This document shows, one piece after another, positions 37,505 through 47,335 of a DNA stretch of 64,000 nt. Each line of letters opens with the position of its first letter. Positions within the stretch are counted from its first letter, which is position 1. The notes under the pieces are model-generated. The model was given only the letters and a program-made list of their open reading frames with translations, did not search any database and was not told the DNA's origin. The stretch comes from Paraburkholderia phytofirmans OLGA172 (GTDB taxonomy: Bacteria > Pseudomonadota > Gammaproteobacteria > Burkholderiales > Burkholderiaceae): contig NZ_CP014579.1 of assembly GCF_001634365.1 (NCBI RefSeq), positions 2,170,001 to 2,234,000 on the forward strand. The letters run 5' to 3'. A program made the position numbers and the translations under genes.

Positions 37505-37823
37505 GAGAACGAGACTGAGTTCACGCTATGTAGCGGCGTAGAGCGGCCGTGCGTCGGACGGATTCGCCGTTTCATACAAATCAAATCGTTGCACACGCGG
37601 AACGTCTCGCTAGAACGGTGCGCTTCTTCAGAACAATTAACCTTGCCAACCCCGCTTCTTTCCGCCGGCCGAGGCATACACTGGGCCTATCCGGTTGAGC
37701 TTTCGTACGGTGACATCCGGCAAAGGCCGGTTCCGCGTCGACGCAGTTTCAGTTGCACATCCGCTCAGGCGAAAAGTTTCGCAGCGAGCCTGGGACCACC
37801 CCGAATTTTTGTCGAGGCCATGC

Positions 37824-38342
37824 ATGAACGATCTCACGAACGTTGCCGAACGAAGAAAGGCACCGCTGAACACGCCCAGTGCCCTCTCCGAAGAGGCGAC
37901 ACGCGACATCTCCGCCGAACTCAATGCCCTGCTCGCGGACACGATGGCGTTATACATGAAAACCAAGAATTTCCACTGGCACATGTCCGGTCCTTACTTC
38001 CGCGACTATCACCTGCTGCTCGATGAGCAGTCGGACCAGATTTTCGCTACTACGGACCCAATCGCCGAACGTGTGCGCAAGATCGGCGGCACGACTATCC
38101 GCTCCATGGGTCATAGCGTGAAACTGCAGCGCATCCTCGATAACGACGCCGATTTCGTCACGCCGCCTGATATGCTCGCTGAACTACGCGAGGACAACAT
38201 GTCGCTAGCACGGTACATGAAAGGCACGCATGCACTGTGTGACGAGTATGGCGACGTGGCGACTGCGAGTTTGCTGGAGCAATGGATCGACGAGGCCGAA
38301 CGCCGCACGTGGTTTCTCTTCGAATCCGGGCGCACGGGTTAG
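37824..38342 (+). CDS. dps: Dps-family ferritin-like DNA-protection protein
   Basis: The 172-residue protein has the Dps ferritin-like four-helix core with the ferroxidase residues in MKTKNFHWHMSGPYFRDYH and LLDEQSDQIFATTDPIAERV. The N-terminal tail is polar with basic residues (NVAERRKAP), typical of DNA-binding Dps. Dps oxidises Fe(II) with peroxide, stores iron and compacts DNA in stationary phase. The ATG at 37824 follows GTCGAGG. The frame is open 43 codons upstream but those residues do not match the family. Confidence 0.9.
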   Translation: MNDLTNVAERRKAPLNTPSALSEEATRDISAELNALLADTMALYMKTKNFHWHMSGPYFRDYHLLLDEQSDQIFATTDPIAERVRKIGGTTIRSMGHSVKLQRILDNDADFVTPPDMLAELREDNMSLARYMKGTHALCDEYGDVATASLLEQWIDEAERRTWFLFESGRTG

Positions 38343-38412
38343 GCGACGGCGGGGGCAGGGAATCAGTCGAGCGCCACCCTATCGCCCCCGACAAAGCTAT
38401 CAGGAGCGCAAC

Positions 38413-38530
38413 ATGGGCCATGCAGCCCAACCTCGGGCTACTGTTATCGGCGGCTCGCTTAGCGGCCTGTTCACCACGACAGCGCTTCGCGCGGTCGGCT
38501 GGGATGTCAATCTCTTTGAGCAATCCCCTA
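38413..38530 (+). pseudogene. N-terminal fragment of an FAD-dependent oxidoreductase cut by an IS element
   Basis: The reading MGHAAQPRATVIGGSLSGLF, then TTTALRAVGWDVNLFEQSP, is a Rossmann FAD-binding start (GGSLSG) like that of the monooxygenase at 32893-34026. At 38531 an IS5-type element begins. After the element (40575 on) the reading continues for only a few codons before converging with the dioxygenase gene, and no further FAD-protein sequence is present. The rest of the gene is gone. Confidence 0.75.
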
Positions 38531-38575
38531 GGGTGTGTTGACATTAAGCGACAGCCTTTCAGGCCGCACTGTTAA

Positions 38576-39760
38576 GGAAGCTCTGCACAACTAGCTTTGA
38601 AGCGTTACCTTTCACATCGAGCGCAACCTCGGCGTTCAGATCTTTGTTGGTGAGCTGATTGCGAGGGGTTTTCCGCGCTCCGGAGCGCTCCAACCAGACA
38701 TATGGCCTTCATCGGCCCGGTGTTTCAAGCTTTGCGCAAAGCTCTGCGAGCCATCCATAAATTGCCCAAAGCAAACAGCGTGGTGATCTGGGCGATGTTC
38801 TTCGGCAAACCACGATAGCGCGTCTTCATGTAACCGAACTGCCGCTTGAGGATGCGAAACGGGTGTTCGACCTTGGCCCGAATACCCGCCTTCAGGCGTT
38901 CGATCTGATCGTATATCGCGTCCAACGAATCACTCAGATCCAGTTTCCTGCGCTTTGCCGGTCGCATTGCAACATGCCAACGCACCGCCTCAGGCTCACA
39001 ACGCTTTTCGATACCCTGATATCCGGCGTCCGCGTACACATCCGTTTCTTCACCATGCAGCAACGTCTGGGCTACGGTAATGTCGTGAACATTGTGGCCG
39101 CCGTTCCAATGACCGTATGGACCAGGCCCGAATCGGCGTCCACGCCGATATGCATTTTCATCCCGAAGTACCAGTTGCCACCTTTCTGCGTTGATTGCAT
39201 TTCAGGATCGCGCGTGCCGGAGCCATTCTTTGTCGAACTGGGCGCGGCGATCAGGGTGGCGTCGACTGCCGACCCAGCCTTAAGCATCAGGCCTTTCTCC
39301 GTCAGGATTTCATTGACCAGCGCCAGCATTTGCACCGCCAGACCGTGCGTTTCCAGCAGATGGCGGAACCGGAGAATCGTGCTTTCATCCGGCAAGCGGA
39401 CCATCCCGCCGTCGAGACCCGCGAACTCGCGATACAGCGGCACGTCATAGAGTGCCTCTTCCATGGCAGGGTCTGACAGACCGAACCATTGCTGCATGAA
39501 ATGAATCTGCAGCATCGTCGCAATCGGGAACGGCGGCCGACCGGTTTTGCCCGTGGGATAGTGCGGCTCGATCAGCGCAATCAGCTTCAACCAGGGCACA
39601 ACGCGTCGCATCTCATCGAGAAATTCCCGCTTGCGCGTGCGCTTCGTTGACAGATCCAGACCAAGACCAAGTTGCGTCATTACACTGCTCCCCACCTAAT
39701 TGGCTCTGCTTCCAGGATAGCTCAGCAGCAACGCAATGCCAGGACTTTTGCAGACCTTCC
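38576..39760 (-). mobile_element. IS5-family element inserted in the IS427-type element
   Basis: The ends GGAAGCTCTGCACAA (left, from 38576) and their imperfect inverse at the right (TTTTGCAGACCTTCC to 39760) are flanked by TTAA on both sides (38572-38575 and 39761-39764). TTAA fits the 4-bp target of the IS5 group. It is 1185 bp, and its transposase is on the minus strand and frameshifted. Confidence 0.88.
38725..39695 (-). pseudogene. IS5-family transposase with a frameshift
   Basis: The N-terminal part (39072-39695) starts MGSSVMTQLGLGLDLSTKRT and holds DAMAEEALYD-type sequence, PDESTILRFRHLLE and DATLIAAPSSTKN, the first DDE Asp. It stops at VIGTAATMFTTLP. The C-terminal part (38725-39063) resumes at LHGEETDVYADAGYQGIEKR in another frame and continues through the Glu in KVEHPFRILKRQFG. 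The expected joined sequence, VIGTAANVHDITVAQTLLHG, is restored by removing two bases near 39103-39108. This copy should be inactive. Confidence 0.88.
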
Positions 39761-39810
39761 TTAACTTTGCCGGAAAGCTGTTTACATCCTGTCTTTTGGG
39801 CGAGACAGAG

Positions 39811-40561
39811 ATGGTGCGGAAGATGTTGCGAGACGACCAATATGAGCGCGTTGCATTACAGCTACCGGGTAAATCCGGCGATCGAGGACGAACCGCTGCC
39901 GACAATCGGGATTTCGTCGAGGCGGTGCTGTGGATCGCCCGTACCGGTAGCCCGTGGCGCGATTTGCCTGAGGAGTTTGGCCTTTGGAACAGCGTGTACA
40001 AGCGCTTCAGTCGATGGTCACGTGCCGGGGTATGGCACACGGTATTTGCCGAGCTGGCCGCCGATGCAGATTTCGAGGAAGTCTTCATCGATAGCACCAT
40101 TGTTCGCGCTCATCAGCACGCTGCTGGGGCTCCCAAAAAAAGGTGATCAGGCGCTGGGTCGCTCGCGAGGTGGACTCAGTACGAAAATTCATGCGCTGGT
40201 TGACGGCCTGGGCATGCTGGCGAAATTTCGTTTGACGGGTGGTCAGGCAGGTGACAGCCCTGAAGCTCTGCCATTGCTGGGCGATCTGAAGCCCGATAGT
40301 GTGGCGGCCGACAAGGCATATGACACGGATGCACTGATCGAACATCTGCACACGTTCGATGTTCAAGCGGTCATCCCGAGTCGCGCAAACCGGCTCGTGC
40401 AACGCCCTCTGGATAAGCATCTCTATCGGTCCCGTAACCTGGTCGAACGGTTCTTCGCGCGCATCAAGCAGTTTCGCCGCGTCGCCACGCGATACGACAA
40501 ACTGTCTGAGCGATTTGCTTCGTTTGTCGCCTTGGCTGCAGCCTTCATATGGCTCGTCTAA
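39811..40561 (+). CDS. IS427-type (IS5 family) transposase, two frames with a -1 slippery A7
   Basis: The first frame (39811-40146) begins MVRKMLRDDQYERVALQLPG and ends with the first DDE Asp region EVFIDSTIVRAHQHA. At A7 (40135-40141) the second frame takes over with KKGDQALGRSRGGLSTKIHA and continues through VAADKAYDTDALI and NLVERFFARIKQFRRVATRY to 40561. A -1 shift at the A-run gives the full transposase. This organisation is normal for the IS427 group and is not damage. Confidence 0.85.
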
Positions 40562-40622
40562 TGTCAACACACCCTAGCGGCATGGTTTTGTTCTGGCCGC
40601 TTTTGTCTGAGACGACAGAGCG

Positions 40623-41537
40623 TCAGGCAGTTGCAGACACGACTTTGGACGTAGCGGCGCCAGCGGCCGCGTTTGCATTCAGTCGGTTAAGCACGAAAGT
40701 AAAGTCGAGCGAGCTGAACGGCGTCGCACTTTCGCTGCCATCAGGTGCCTGACCTGCCTCGTGATGGTCCCAGTCGACAATCAATGACGACCGGACGCCA
40801 AATACCGCGTCGGAATTCAGGTATTCATCGCCGGAGCGAAAGACGTGCGTGATAAGGCGCTCATAGCCTGGCGCCTCGATCATGAAATGCAGGTGCGCAG
40901 GACGCCAAGGATGCCGACCGAGAGCCTGCAACATGCGCCCGACCGGTCCGTCGTGCGGGATAGGATAGGATTCCGCTGTGATGGACCTGAAATGGAAAGT
41001 CCCGTCTGCCTGGCTGCGCAGCATTCCGCGACCTTGACTGCCGGCTAGGCCCTCATACTGCACGTCGTAGAAGCCGTCTGAATCGGCTTGCCACACTTCG
41101 ATACGCGCATCAGCAACCGCCTTTCCGTCGAGTCCTGTCACTTTTCCGCTTACGAAACACGACTCGCCTTTCGCGCCGTTAGCGACGTTGTCGCCATTTT
41201 TATACTCTGGTGCATCTTCGACAAAGAATGGACCGAACACGGTGGACTCGGTACAGCCTTTCGGCTTCCGGTTGTTCAGCGCTGTCACGAGCATCGAGAG
41301 ACCGAGCGTATCCGACAAGAGAATGAACTCCTGGCGCTTGTCGTCGGTGATGTGGCCGACGTCGGCCAGGAACTGAATTCCCTTGAACCACTCCTCTTCA
41401 GTCAGTTCGACGTCGCGCGCAAAGCTGTGCAGATGCTGCACCAAGTTTGTCATGATCTGCCGGAGACGACCGTCAGCGGCGTTGGCATGTCGTGCCAGCA
41501 CAATCTGGGTGATCGTGTCCTCATCAACGTTCTGCAT
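40623..41537 (-). CDS. Intradiol ring-cleavage dioxygenase, catechol/hydroxyquinol 1,2-dioxygenase type
   Basis: The 304-residue protein has the helical N-terminal linker of catechol/hydroxyquinol dioxygenases (about 1-100) and the intradiol core: ESTVFGPFFVEDAPEY, VSGKVTGLDGKAVADARIEV, WQADSDGFYDVQY (Fe-ligand Tyr), SYPIPHDGPVGRML (second Tyr) and RPAHLHFMIEAPGYE (two His ligands). The C-terminal DHHEAG region fits hydroxyquinol 1,2-dioxygenases, but catechol cannot be excluded. It opens the aromatic ring using Fe(III). A LysR gene lies divergently 111 bp away and is the likely regulator. Confidence 0.9.
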   Translation of the reverse strand: MQNVDEDTITQIVLARHANAADGRLRQIMTNLVQHLHSFARDVELTEEEWFKGIQFLADVGHITDDKRQEFILLSDTLGLSMLVTALNNRKPKGCTESTVFGPFFVEDAPEYKNGDNVANGAKGESCFVSGKVTGLDGKAVADARIEVWQADSDGFYDVQYEGLAGSQGRGMLRSQADGTFHFRSITAESYPIPHDGPVGRMLQALGRHPWRPAHLHFMIEAPGYERLITHVFRSGDEYLNSDAVFGVRSSLIVDWDHHEAGQAPDGSESATPFSSLDFTFVLNRLNANAAAGAATSKVVSATA

Positions 41538-41648
41538 GATGTCTCCAATGAATGTCTTCTTTGAGTCAGAATATAGCTGTTCCGAAACTGATGAAAAAGC
41601 TCGCTAGCGGGAAACATCATGCCGCCTGACGGGAAACAGGAGATAAGA

Positions 41649-42623
41649 GTGGACAAATGGATGGAGGTGCAACTGTTCCTGCAAACGGCCGAGCTCGGCA
41701 GCGTTTCCAAGGCAGCAGAAACACTTGGGATGTCGTCGTCGGCCGGAAGCCGGCATCTGGTAAACCTTGAGCAGCGGCTTGGCGCACGCCTGGTCGAGCG
41801 AAACACCCGGCGCCTCTTCCTTACTGAAGTAGGTGAAGAGTTCTATCGGAGATGCCTCAACATTTCCTCTGAAATGGAGGAGGCAGAGTCGCTGGTGAGT
41901 TCCGCGTTGCTTAGCCCTGTTGGCACGTTGCGGGTGACGGCGTCGGTTTCGTTTTGTGCGCAGATCATCGCCCCGCTGCTGCCCGAATTTACCAGGAGGC
42001 ACCCGAATATTTCGGTGTCGATCACTGCGGCGAATCGGTACTTTGACATCATTGAGAACGGGATTGACGTCGCCATCCGAACGCGTGAGCACGACGCAGA
42101 TTCCGGGATTGTTACGCGGCGGCTTGCGGAGACGCGGCGTATCCTCGCTGCCTCACCAGAGTATTTGGACCGGCATGGAACGCCAAAAACGCTCGATGAA
42201 CTATCCGGGCACCACTTCCTGATATATACGTTGGCAAACAATCCGTATGAACTCGCTTTTACGAAGGCGTCTACATGCCGCTCCATAAAAATCGAAGGGT
42301 TGCTGGATTCAAATGAAGGTCAAGTCATCCGCCAAGCCGGGCTTAACGGCTTGGGAATTCTCATTCAGCCGACCTACATCATTCATGACGACGTGATCGC
42401 CGGCAGACTCGTGCCCATCCTGGATGACTGGGATCTTCCAAGGCTCAAGATTACTCTCGCGTATCAGAACCGTCAGTACCTGTCCTTAAAGGTACGGGCA
42501 TTCATCGACTTTCTCGCTGACCACTTCAGGAATGAAGAGTATGAACGGCGCTGGACGCAGACGTGGTCGCATTCCGGTTCTGTCGCGGTAAGGCGAGAGG
42601 GGAAAGCAAACACGATATGCTGA
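41649..42623 (+). CDS. LysR-family transcriptional regulator, divergent from the dioxygenase
   Basis: The protein of about 324 residues starts at GTG (41649) with AGGAGATAAGA in front, giving VDKWMEVQLFLQTAELGSVS as N-terminus with the helix-turn-helix KAAETLGMSSSAGSRHLVNL. An upstream ATG ten codons before is less likely. The effector domain runs from VGTLRVTASVSFCAQIIAPL. It probably senses an aromatic intermediate and controls the dioxygenase gene; this is inferred from the divergent arrangement. Confidence 0.88.
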   Translation: MDKWMEVQLFLQTAELGSVSKAAETLGMSSSAGSRHLVNLEQRLGARLVERNTRRLFLTEVGEEFYRRCLNISSEMEEAESLVSSALLSPVGTLRVTASVSFCAQIIAPLLPEFTRRHPNISVSITAANRYFDIIENGIDVAIRTREHDADSGIVTRRLAETRRILAASPEYLDRHGTPKTLDELSGHHFLIYTLANNPYELAFTKASTCRSIKIEGLLDSNEGQVIRQAGLNGLGILIQPTYIIHDDVIAGRLVPILDDWDLPRLKITLAYQNRQYLSLKVRAFIDFLADHFRNEEYERRWTQTWSHSGSVAVRREGKANTIC

Positions 42624-42959
42624 GTATTGCTTATGAGACGATCGAATAGAATTGCTGTGCAGCGGACAGTGGGATTTTGCGCGAGCAATTCATCTGCCCT
42701 TTCTTGATCATGTGCATGACTTCGATGCCTCTCAGAATGACACGCGGCAGCAAGGGCCGTTCGTGGTGTCGCAGTCTTCTTTATCGTGGGCCGATGCAAA
42801 GTTAGTGCAGCCCGAACTTTACCGCGACATCGTTATTGCGACAGAACCAGCGTTTGACCGTAGCCCCTACCGAGCGAGCGGTTTAGATCCTATGAAGCGA
42901 GGCCCTCAACAAGCTGACGCCTAAAATCAACGTGCTGAGGTTGCTCACGGGAGAAGATC
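42624..42959. other. Intergenic region before an IS110-type relic
   Basis: A 90-codon plus-strand frame (42652-42924) with QWDFARAIHLPFLDHVHDFD resembles non-coding sequence found around Burkholderia insertion elements more than a gene. No clear gene is seen. Confidence 0.3.
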
Positions 42960-44086
42960 ATGCGTACCGAGCAGGCATACACGGGTAGTGGTGACGTAAT
43001 GGTGCTGGCAGTGTCGCTGGAACTGGCGGCGGCCAAGTGGAAAGTCGCACTCCACGACGGCCGGCGCGACAAGCCGGCCGTCCACACGGTCGCACAGCCG
43101 CAGGCCGCGGCGCGTCTGCAGGCAGTGCTGGACTTGATCGAGGCCCATAAAGAGAAGTGGTCGTTGCCCGCCGACGTACGGATTGCCGTCAGCTATGAAG
43201 CCGGCCAGGAGGCGTTCTGGATCTGTCGCGCGCTGCAAGCTCGGCACATCGAGTGCTACGTCGTCGATCCGGCCAGCATTCCGGTTGAACGCCATCAGCG
43301 ACGCGCCAAAACCGACCGGCTCGATGTCATCAAGCTCGTCATCAACCTGCGCGCCTGGCTGCGTGGCGAGGGCGACCGCAGGACGAAGCGTCGCGCCAGT
43401 TGATGCGCGAGCGCGGACAACTGCAGAAGGAAGTTCTGCAGCACCTTGACCGGATGCGCAAGCTGTTGGCAACCCTCGGCTGCTGGGATGCGGTCAATCA
43501 CCGTGCCTTCGCTGGCCGACTTCAGCGCGACGAGGTGTGCTGCCACGACGGTGCGCCATTACCGCGCGAATTGCGCGAGCGGCTACTGCGCGAGTGCGAA
43601 CGCCTGGCACTCGTCGAACAGCAGCTTGCAGCACTGGAGAAGACGCGACAGACGGACGTACCAGCACTCGCGCGCCAGCGCTGCGATGCGCTGGAGCGCC
43701 TGCACGGGATTGGAGAAGTAGGCGCGTCACGCCTTGCCCTCGAGCTCTTCTGGCGGGAGTTCAACAACCGCCGCGAAGTCGGTGCGTGCGTCGGGCTGGT
43801 GCCGCAGCCCTATGACAGCGGCGACAGCCAGGCCGACCAGGGCATCAGCAAACAGCGAAACCGGCGAGTACGCGCGCTGCTAATCGAAATCGCATGGAAC
43901 TGGCTGCGCTACCAGCCCAACAGCGCACTCACGAAGTGGTTCAACCAGCGCACGCAGGGCACGGGACCGAACCGACGTGCCCGGCGTATCGCGATCGTCG
44001 CGGTGGCGCGGCGCCTCACAATTGCGCTGTGGCGCTATTTGAGGGACGGCGAGATACCCAAAGGAGCACAGCTAAAGTCCATATGA
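42960..44086 (+). pseudogene. IS110/IS1111-type transposase with an internal deletion and frameshift
   Basis: The N-terminal half (42960-43403) reads VSLELAAAKWKVALHDG, ISYEAGQEAFWICRAL-like sequence and KTDRLDVIKLVINLRAWLRG. The C-terminal half continues from DEASRQLMRERGQLQKEVLQ in the +1 frame, with LHGIGEVGASRLALELFWRE and VGLVPQPYDSGDSQ. Compared with the intact relative at 27795-28946, about ten codons (around WAVARIPTPGQ) are missing at the frame change near 43380. The deletion, not a slippery site, causes the break. Confidence 0.85.
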
Positions 44087-44159
44087 GCCTTCAGGTTTGG
44101 CAGGAAGGGAGATTAGGATTAGTCAGGCAGTACATACCGAACAGCTTTGAAGTGACCAT

Positions 44160-44290
44160 GCCCGTATACTGACTGGGTTGCACAGGCAACCGATTCCTTA
44201 GATGGGGCATGTTCCTGGTGATGGTTTCCAGCGTAACGCGCATCAGGATAAGGCCTGGCGAAGACGCGCCGGCGGATAGAAGGTGGTAAG
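44160..44290 (+). ncRNA. Candidate IS1111-type guide RNA region, second copy
   Basis: This region contains a 6-bp hairpin GGTTGC/GCAACC (44176-44191) and the blocks TAGATGGGGC (44199), TCCAGCG (44227), CGCGCAT (44237) and CGGATAGAAGGT (44273). Order and spacing match those after the intact transposase at 27795-28946, to within five bases. The flanking sequence is otherwise diverged. Confidence 0.5.
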
Positions 44291-45481
44291 ACGTTGGAGT
44301 CTTACGTGCGCAATGAATGGCTTCAAAACAAAGGAATCCAGAAGAAACGGCTGTGCACTAACGAAATGCGAAAAACGCCTTGACGAATTGAAGCTCATAG
44401 AAGGCAGTATGACTTTCCGTGAGTCAGTGGCTGGCCCGCCACGAGGAATCAGACGCGGGTTAGCATTACTGCCAGAGCCGCATGGTGTGCACAGGGGCAC
44501 ACCCGGCGATTTCCAGCGCGGAGGCCAGCATGGAAAACGATAGCACGGTGTACGTCGGTCTGGACGTTCACGTGCGACCTGAAAGTCGCTTGAGTTTCTG
44601 TTTCACTGGGGAGGCATGACCTGAAGAAACCGGTTGTTCCATCAACCGTTCCCTACCCGGACATGCGGAACTGGTAACTGCTCGGTGTGAAGCTTTGGGG
44701 ACAACGTAGCCGCCGGGTAACCGGTACGTCGAACCGCGAGGAGAGGCGGAATCTGCCAGCACGAAGGTGGAGAGGAGCAAGGGATGGGCGGGTACGACCA
44801 ACATATGTGAACTTCCGATAAACGTCGTCACCAGTAGCAAGCCAAACGTGCTGACAGGCTTGGACCAGTGCGACATGAAGTCGCGTATGCAATTGTTTTA
44901 ACCAGCCGAAAGGCTAGTCAGGAAACCGGTCGTTCCGTCGACCGTAGCCTACCGGTGCATGCGTTGTTGGCAACGACGACGTGTGAAGCCACCGGGACAA
45001 CGTGGCGGGCCTCTGGCCTAGCTGTCTCCGTGAGGAGAGGTAACGCCTGCGAGCGTTGATGCGGGTGAGCTGCAAGGCTGGATAGTATGGTCAACATAAG
45101 TGAACTGCCAAAGACATCGTTAGCCTGAACAAGCCCAAAACGCTGGTGGCTTGAACCAAAATGGTACGCGGTCGGATGTTTCCCCTGGTTCAGGAAACAC
45201 ACGGACATGCAGACCGCCGGTGGATAGGCAGGACCTACCCTATTCGTGTTGCATACGTGGAACATCGTAAGCCCGATGTGCCGCCAGGAATGGCAGGCGA
45301 CCCGCAAGGGAAGCTGAGGGTGCAGCGGGTAGAGGAAAGCGGAGAAAGCGAACGCTGCCCTGTAATCGGGCAGATAGGGATTGCGTCGCGAGACAACATC
45401 ATCTCACGCGAAAGCGGGCAGACTTCCGTATGGTCTTTCGTCACTAGATAGCTTGAACAACCTTTCAAGGAGGAGAAGCAG

Positions 45482-47185
45482 ATGACTGTGCAGCAACCGG
45501 GCACGGGTGCGTCCTCCGATCGCGCGAGACACTGGCACGGCATTAACTGGGCCGGGTGCCATCGTGAGGTTCGAAGGCTGCAGGCAAGAATAGTGAAGGC
45601 AATACAGGATGGCAAACACGGCAGGGTGAAAGCCCTGCAGTGGTTGCTGACCCATTCGTTCAGCGGCAAGGCGCTCGCCGTCAGACGGGTGACTGAGAAT
45701 CAGGGCAGACGGACGCCGGGCGTGGATGGCGTCACCTGGTCCACACCGAAGTCCAAAATCAACGCAGTGTCGTCACTCAAACGGCGCGGCTATCGGCCGC
45801 GTCCACTGAGACGGATATATATCCCGAAGGCCAACGGGACAAAAATGCGGCCCCTCGGAATTCCTTGTATGGTCGACAGGGCTCAGCAGGCGCTGTATCT
45901 GCTCGCTCTGGAGCCGGTCGCCGAAACTACGGCGGACCCGAACTCGTATGGGTTCCGGTCCGCCCGTTCCACGGCCGACGCAATCGAACAATGCTTCCGG
46001 GCATTGGCACAAGCCGATTCTGCAACGTGGATTCTTGAGGCCGATATCCGTAGCTGCTTTGACGAAATTTCACATGACTGGCTGGTCGCCCACATCCCCA
46101 CGGACAAAGCGATTCTGCGAAGATGGTTGGAGGCTGGCTACCTTCTCAACCGTGTCTTTCACTCAACGCAGGCGGGTACACCGCAAGGGGGAATAATTTC
46201 GCCTACGTTGATGAACATGACTCTCGACGGGCTAGAAAAAATGCTACGTGCAAAGTATCGCAAAGGCAGTAACAATCCGTCGAAGGTCAACATCGTTCGT
46301 TATGCGGATGACTTTATCATTACCGGCGCAACGCGTGAAGTGCTGGCTGATGACGTTCGTCCGACGGTCGAGCTGTTTCTGGCGGAGCGCGGTTTATCAC
46401 TTTCTTCAGAAAAGACCCGGATCACGCATATCGACGAAGGGTTCGATTTCCTCGGCATGAACGTGCGCAAATATAGCGGCAAGCTGCTGATCAAGCCTGC
46501 CAGAGCAAGCGTTCAGCGCTTCCTGCGCAAGCTGCGGGAAACCGTGAAGAACAGTGCGACGGTACGACATGATCAACTGATACGTGAACTCAATCCATTG
46601 CTTCGCGGATGGGCGAACTACTACCGGCATGTCGTGGCGAAGCACACCTTTGGCAGAGTCAGTCACGAAATCTGGCGATGTTTGTGGCGCTGGGCGAAGC
46701 GCCGGCATCCGAACAAGAGCTCGCGCTGGGTCCGGCAGAAGTACTTCCGGATAGTAGGACTCCAGCATTGGGTCTTTGGCACGGAGACTGGCAATACGCT
46801 CAGCACAGGAAAGCCGGAACTCCTGACGCTATATGACATCGCAGGCACGCCAATCCGGCGACACCGGAAAATCAAGGCGGCTGCAAACCCGTTCGATCTA
46901 CAGTGGGAAGGCTATTTCGAAGAGCGACTGCGCTTCGCGATGCTGGACTCGCTCAAAGGTCGGGTGCAGCTGATCCGGTTGTGGCTTGATCAGGCTCGGT
47001 CGTGTCCGGTCTGTCAGCAGATGATCACGAAAACCAGTGGCTGGAGTCTCTGCCACGTGGTTCGTAAAATCGATGGCGGTAAGGACACGACGGGCAACCT
47101 GACGATGTTACATCCGGAATGTCACCGGGTCGCGCGTGCTCTCGGACTCTCAGTTGTAAAGCCGGCTCATGCACATGGGCTTTGA
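45482..47185 (+). CDS. ltrA: Group II intron reverse transcriptase/maturase with HNH domain (inner intron)
   Basis: The 567-residue protein has RT motifs in order: VTENQGRRTPGVDGVTW, IPKANGTKMRPLGIPCMVDR, PNSYGFRSARSTADAIEQ, ILEADIRSCFDEISHDWL, AGTPQGGIISPTLMNM and the catalytic YADD (274-277, RYADDFIITG). The maturase X domain follows (about 380-470), then a C-terminal HNH endonuclease (about 505-560) with CPVCQQM and HPECHRVAR. It starts at ATG with AAGGAGGAGAAGCAG in front, at the same place as the maturase of the outer intron. It would promote splicing and target-primed insertion of its own intron. Confidence 0.93.
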   Translation: MTVQQPGTGASSDRARHWHGINWAGCHREVRRLQARIVKAIQDGKHGRVKALQWLLTHSFSGKALAVRRVTENQGRRTPGVDGVTWSTPKSKINAVSSLKRRGYRPRPLRRIYIPKANGTKMRPLGIPCMVDRAQQALYLLALEPVAETTADPNSYGFRSARSTADAIEQCFRALAQADSATWILEADIRSCFDEISHDWLVAHIPTDKAILRRWLEAGYLLNRVFHSTQAGTPQGGIISPTLMNMTLDGLEKMLRAKYRKGSNNPSKVNIVRYADDFIITGATREVLADDVRPTVELFLAERGLSLSSEKTRITHIDEGFDFLGMNVRKYSGKLLIKPARASVQRFLRKLRETVKNSATVRHDQLIRELNPLLRGWANYYRHVVAKHTFGRVSHEIWRCLWRWAKRRHPNKSSRWVRQKYFRIVGLQHWVFGTETGNTLSTGKPELLTLYDIAGTPIRRHRKIKAAANPFDLQWEGYFEERLRFAMLDSLKGRVQLIRLWLDQARSCPVCQQMITKTSGWSLCHVVRKIDGGKDTTGNLTMLHPECHRVARALGLSVVKPAHAHGL

Positions 47186-47192
47186 AAGGCTT

Positions 47193-47204
47193 GAGCTGTA
47201 TGCG
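47193..47204 (+). other. Left half of inner-intron domain V
   Basis: GAGCTGTATGCG is the 5' arm of a domain V hairpin. Its partner GCTAACGTCGCACGTACAGTTC lies at 50071-50092. The arms pair as in the outer intron (51958-51991). The last six bases, TATGCG, recur at 50065-50070, so the element between them is the reason for the split. Confidence 0.85.
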
Positions 47205-47231
47205 AAATGTGGCGTTCGTCCATATGTGGCG
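47199..47231 (+). repeat. RIT left terminal inverted repeat
   Basis: The sequence begins TATGCGAAATGTGGCG and continues with TTCGTCCATATGTGGCG. It pairs with 50012-50044 with one mismatch in 33 bp. Two ATGTGGCG units lie within it, and further copies in reverse (CGCCACAT at 47278) suggest several recombinase-binding arms. Confidence 0.9.
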
Positions 47232-47335
47232 CAGCATCACAATCTCCGTGCCTGTGGCGTCGCTTTCGGCAAATTAACGCCACATAAAAATGAGCGCATA
47301 GTGATCGACTCATCCTCCAGACGGGAGAGTGGATC

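Larger units (their letters stand above)
38531..40574 (+). mobile_element. IS5-family (IS427-type) element, interrupted by another IS5-type element
   Basis: The inverted repeats GGGTGTGTTGACATTA (38531-38546) and TAATGTCAACACACCC (40559-40574) are exact. TA flanks both sides (38529-38530 and 40575-40576), the target duplication known for the IS427 group. Removing the inner element leaves about 855 bp, the usual length of the group. The transposase genes are on the plus strand with a programmed frameshift. Confidence 0.9.

Noticed and set aside
39811..40561. IS427-type transposase as a pseudogene
   Set aside because: The frame change is at an A7 slippery run and is normal for this IS group.
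42652..42924. 90-codon plus-strand frame
   Set aside because: Looks like IS-associated non-coding sequence; no start context or family.
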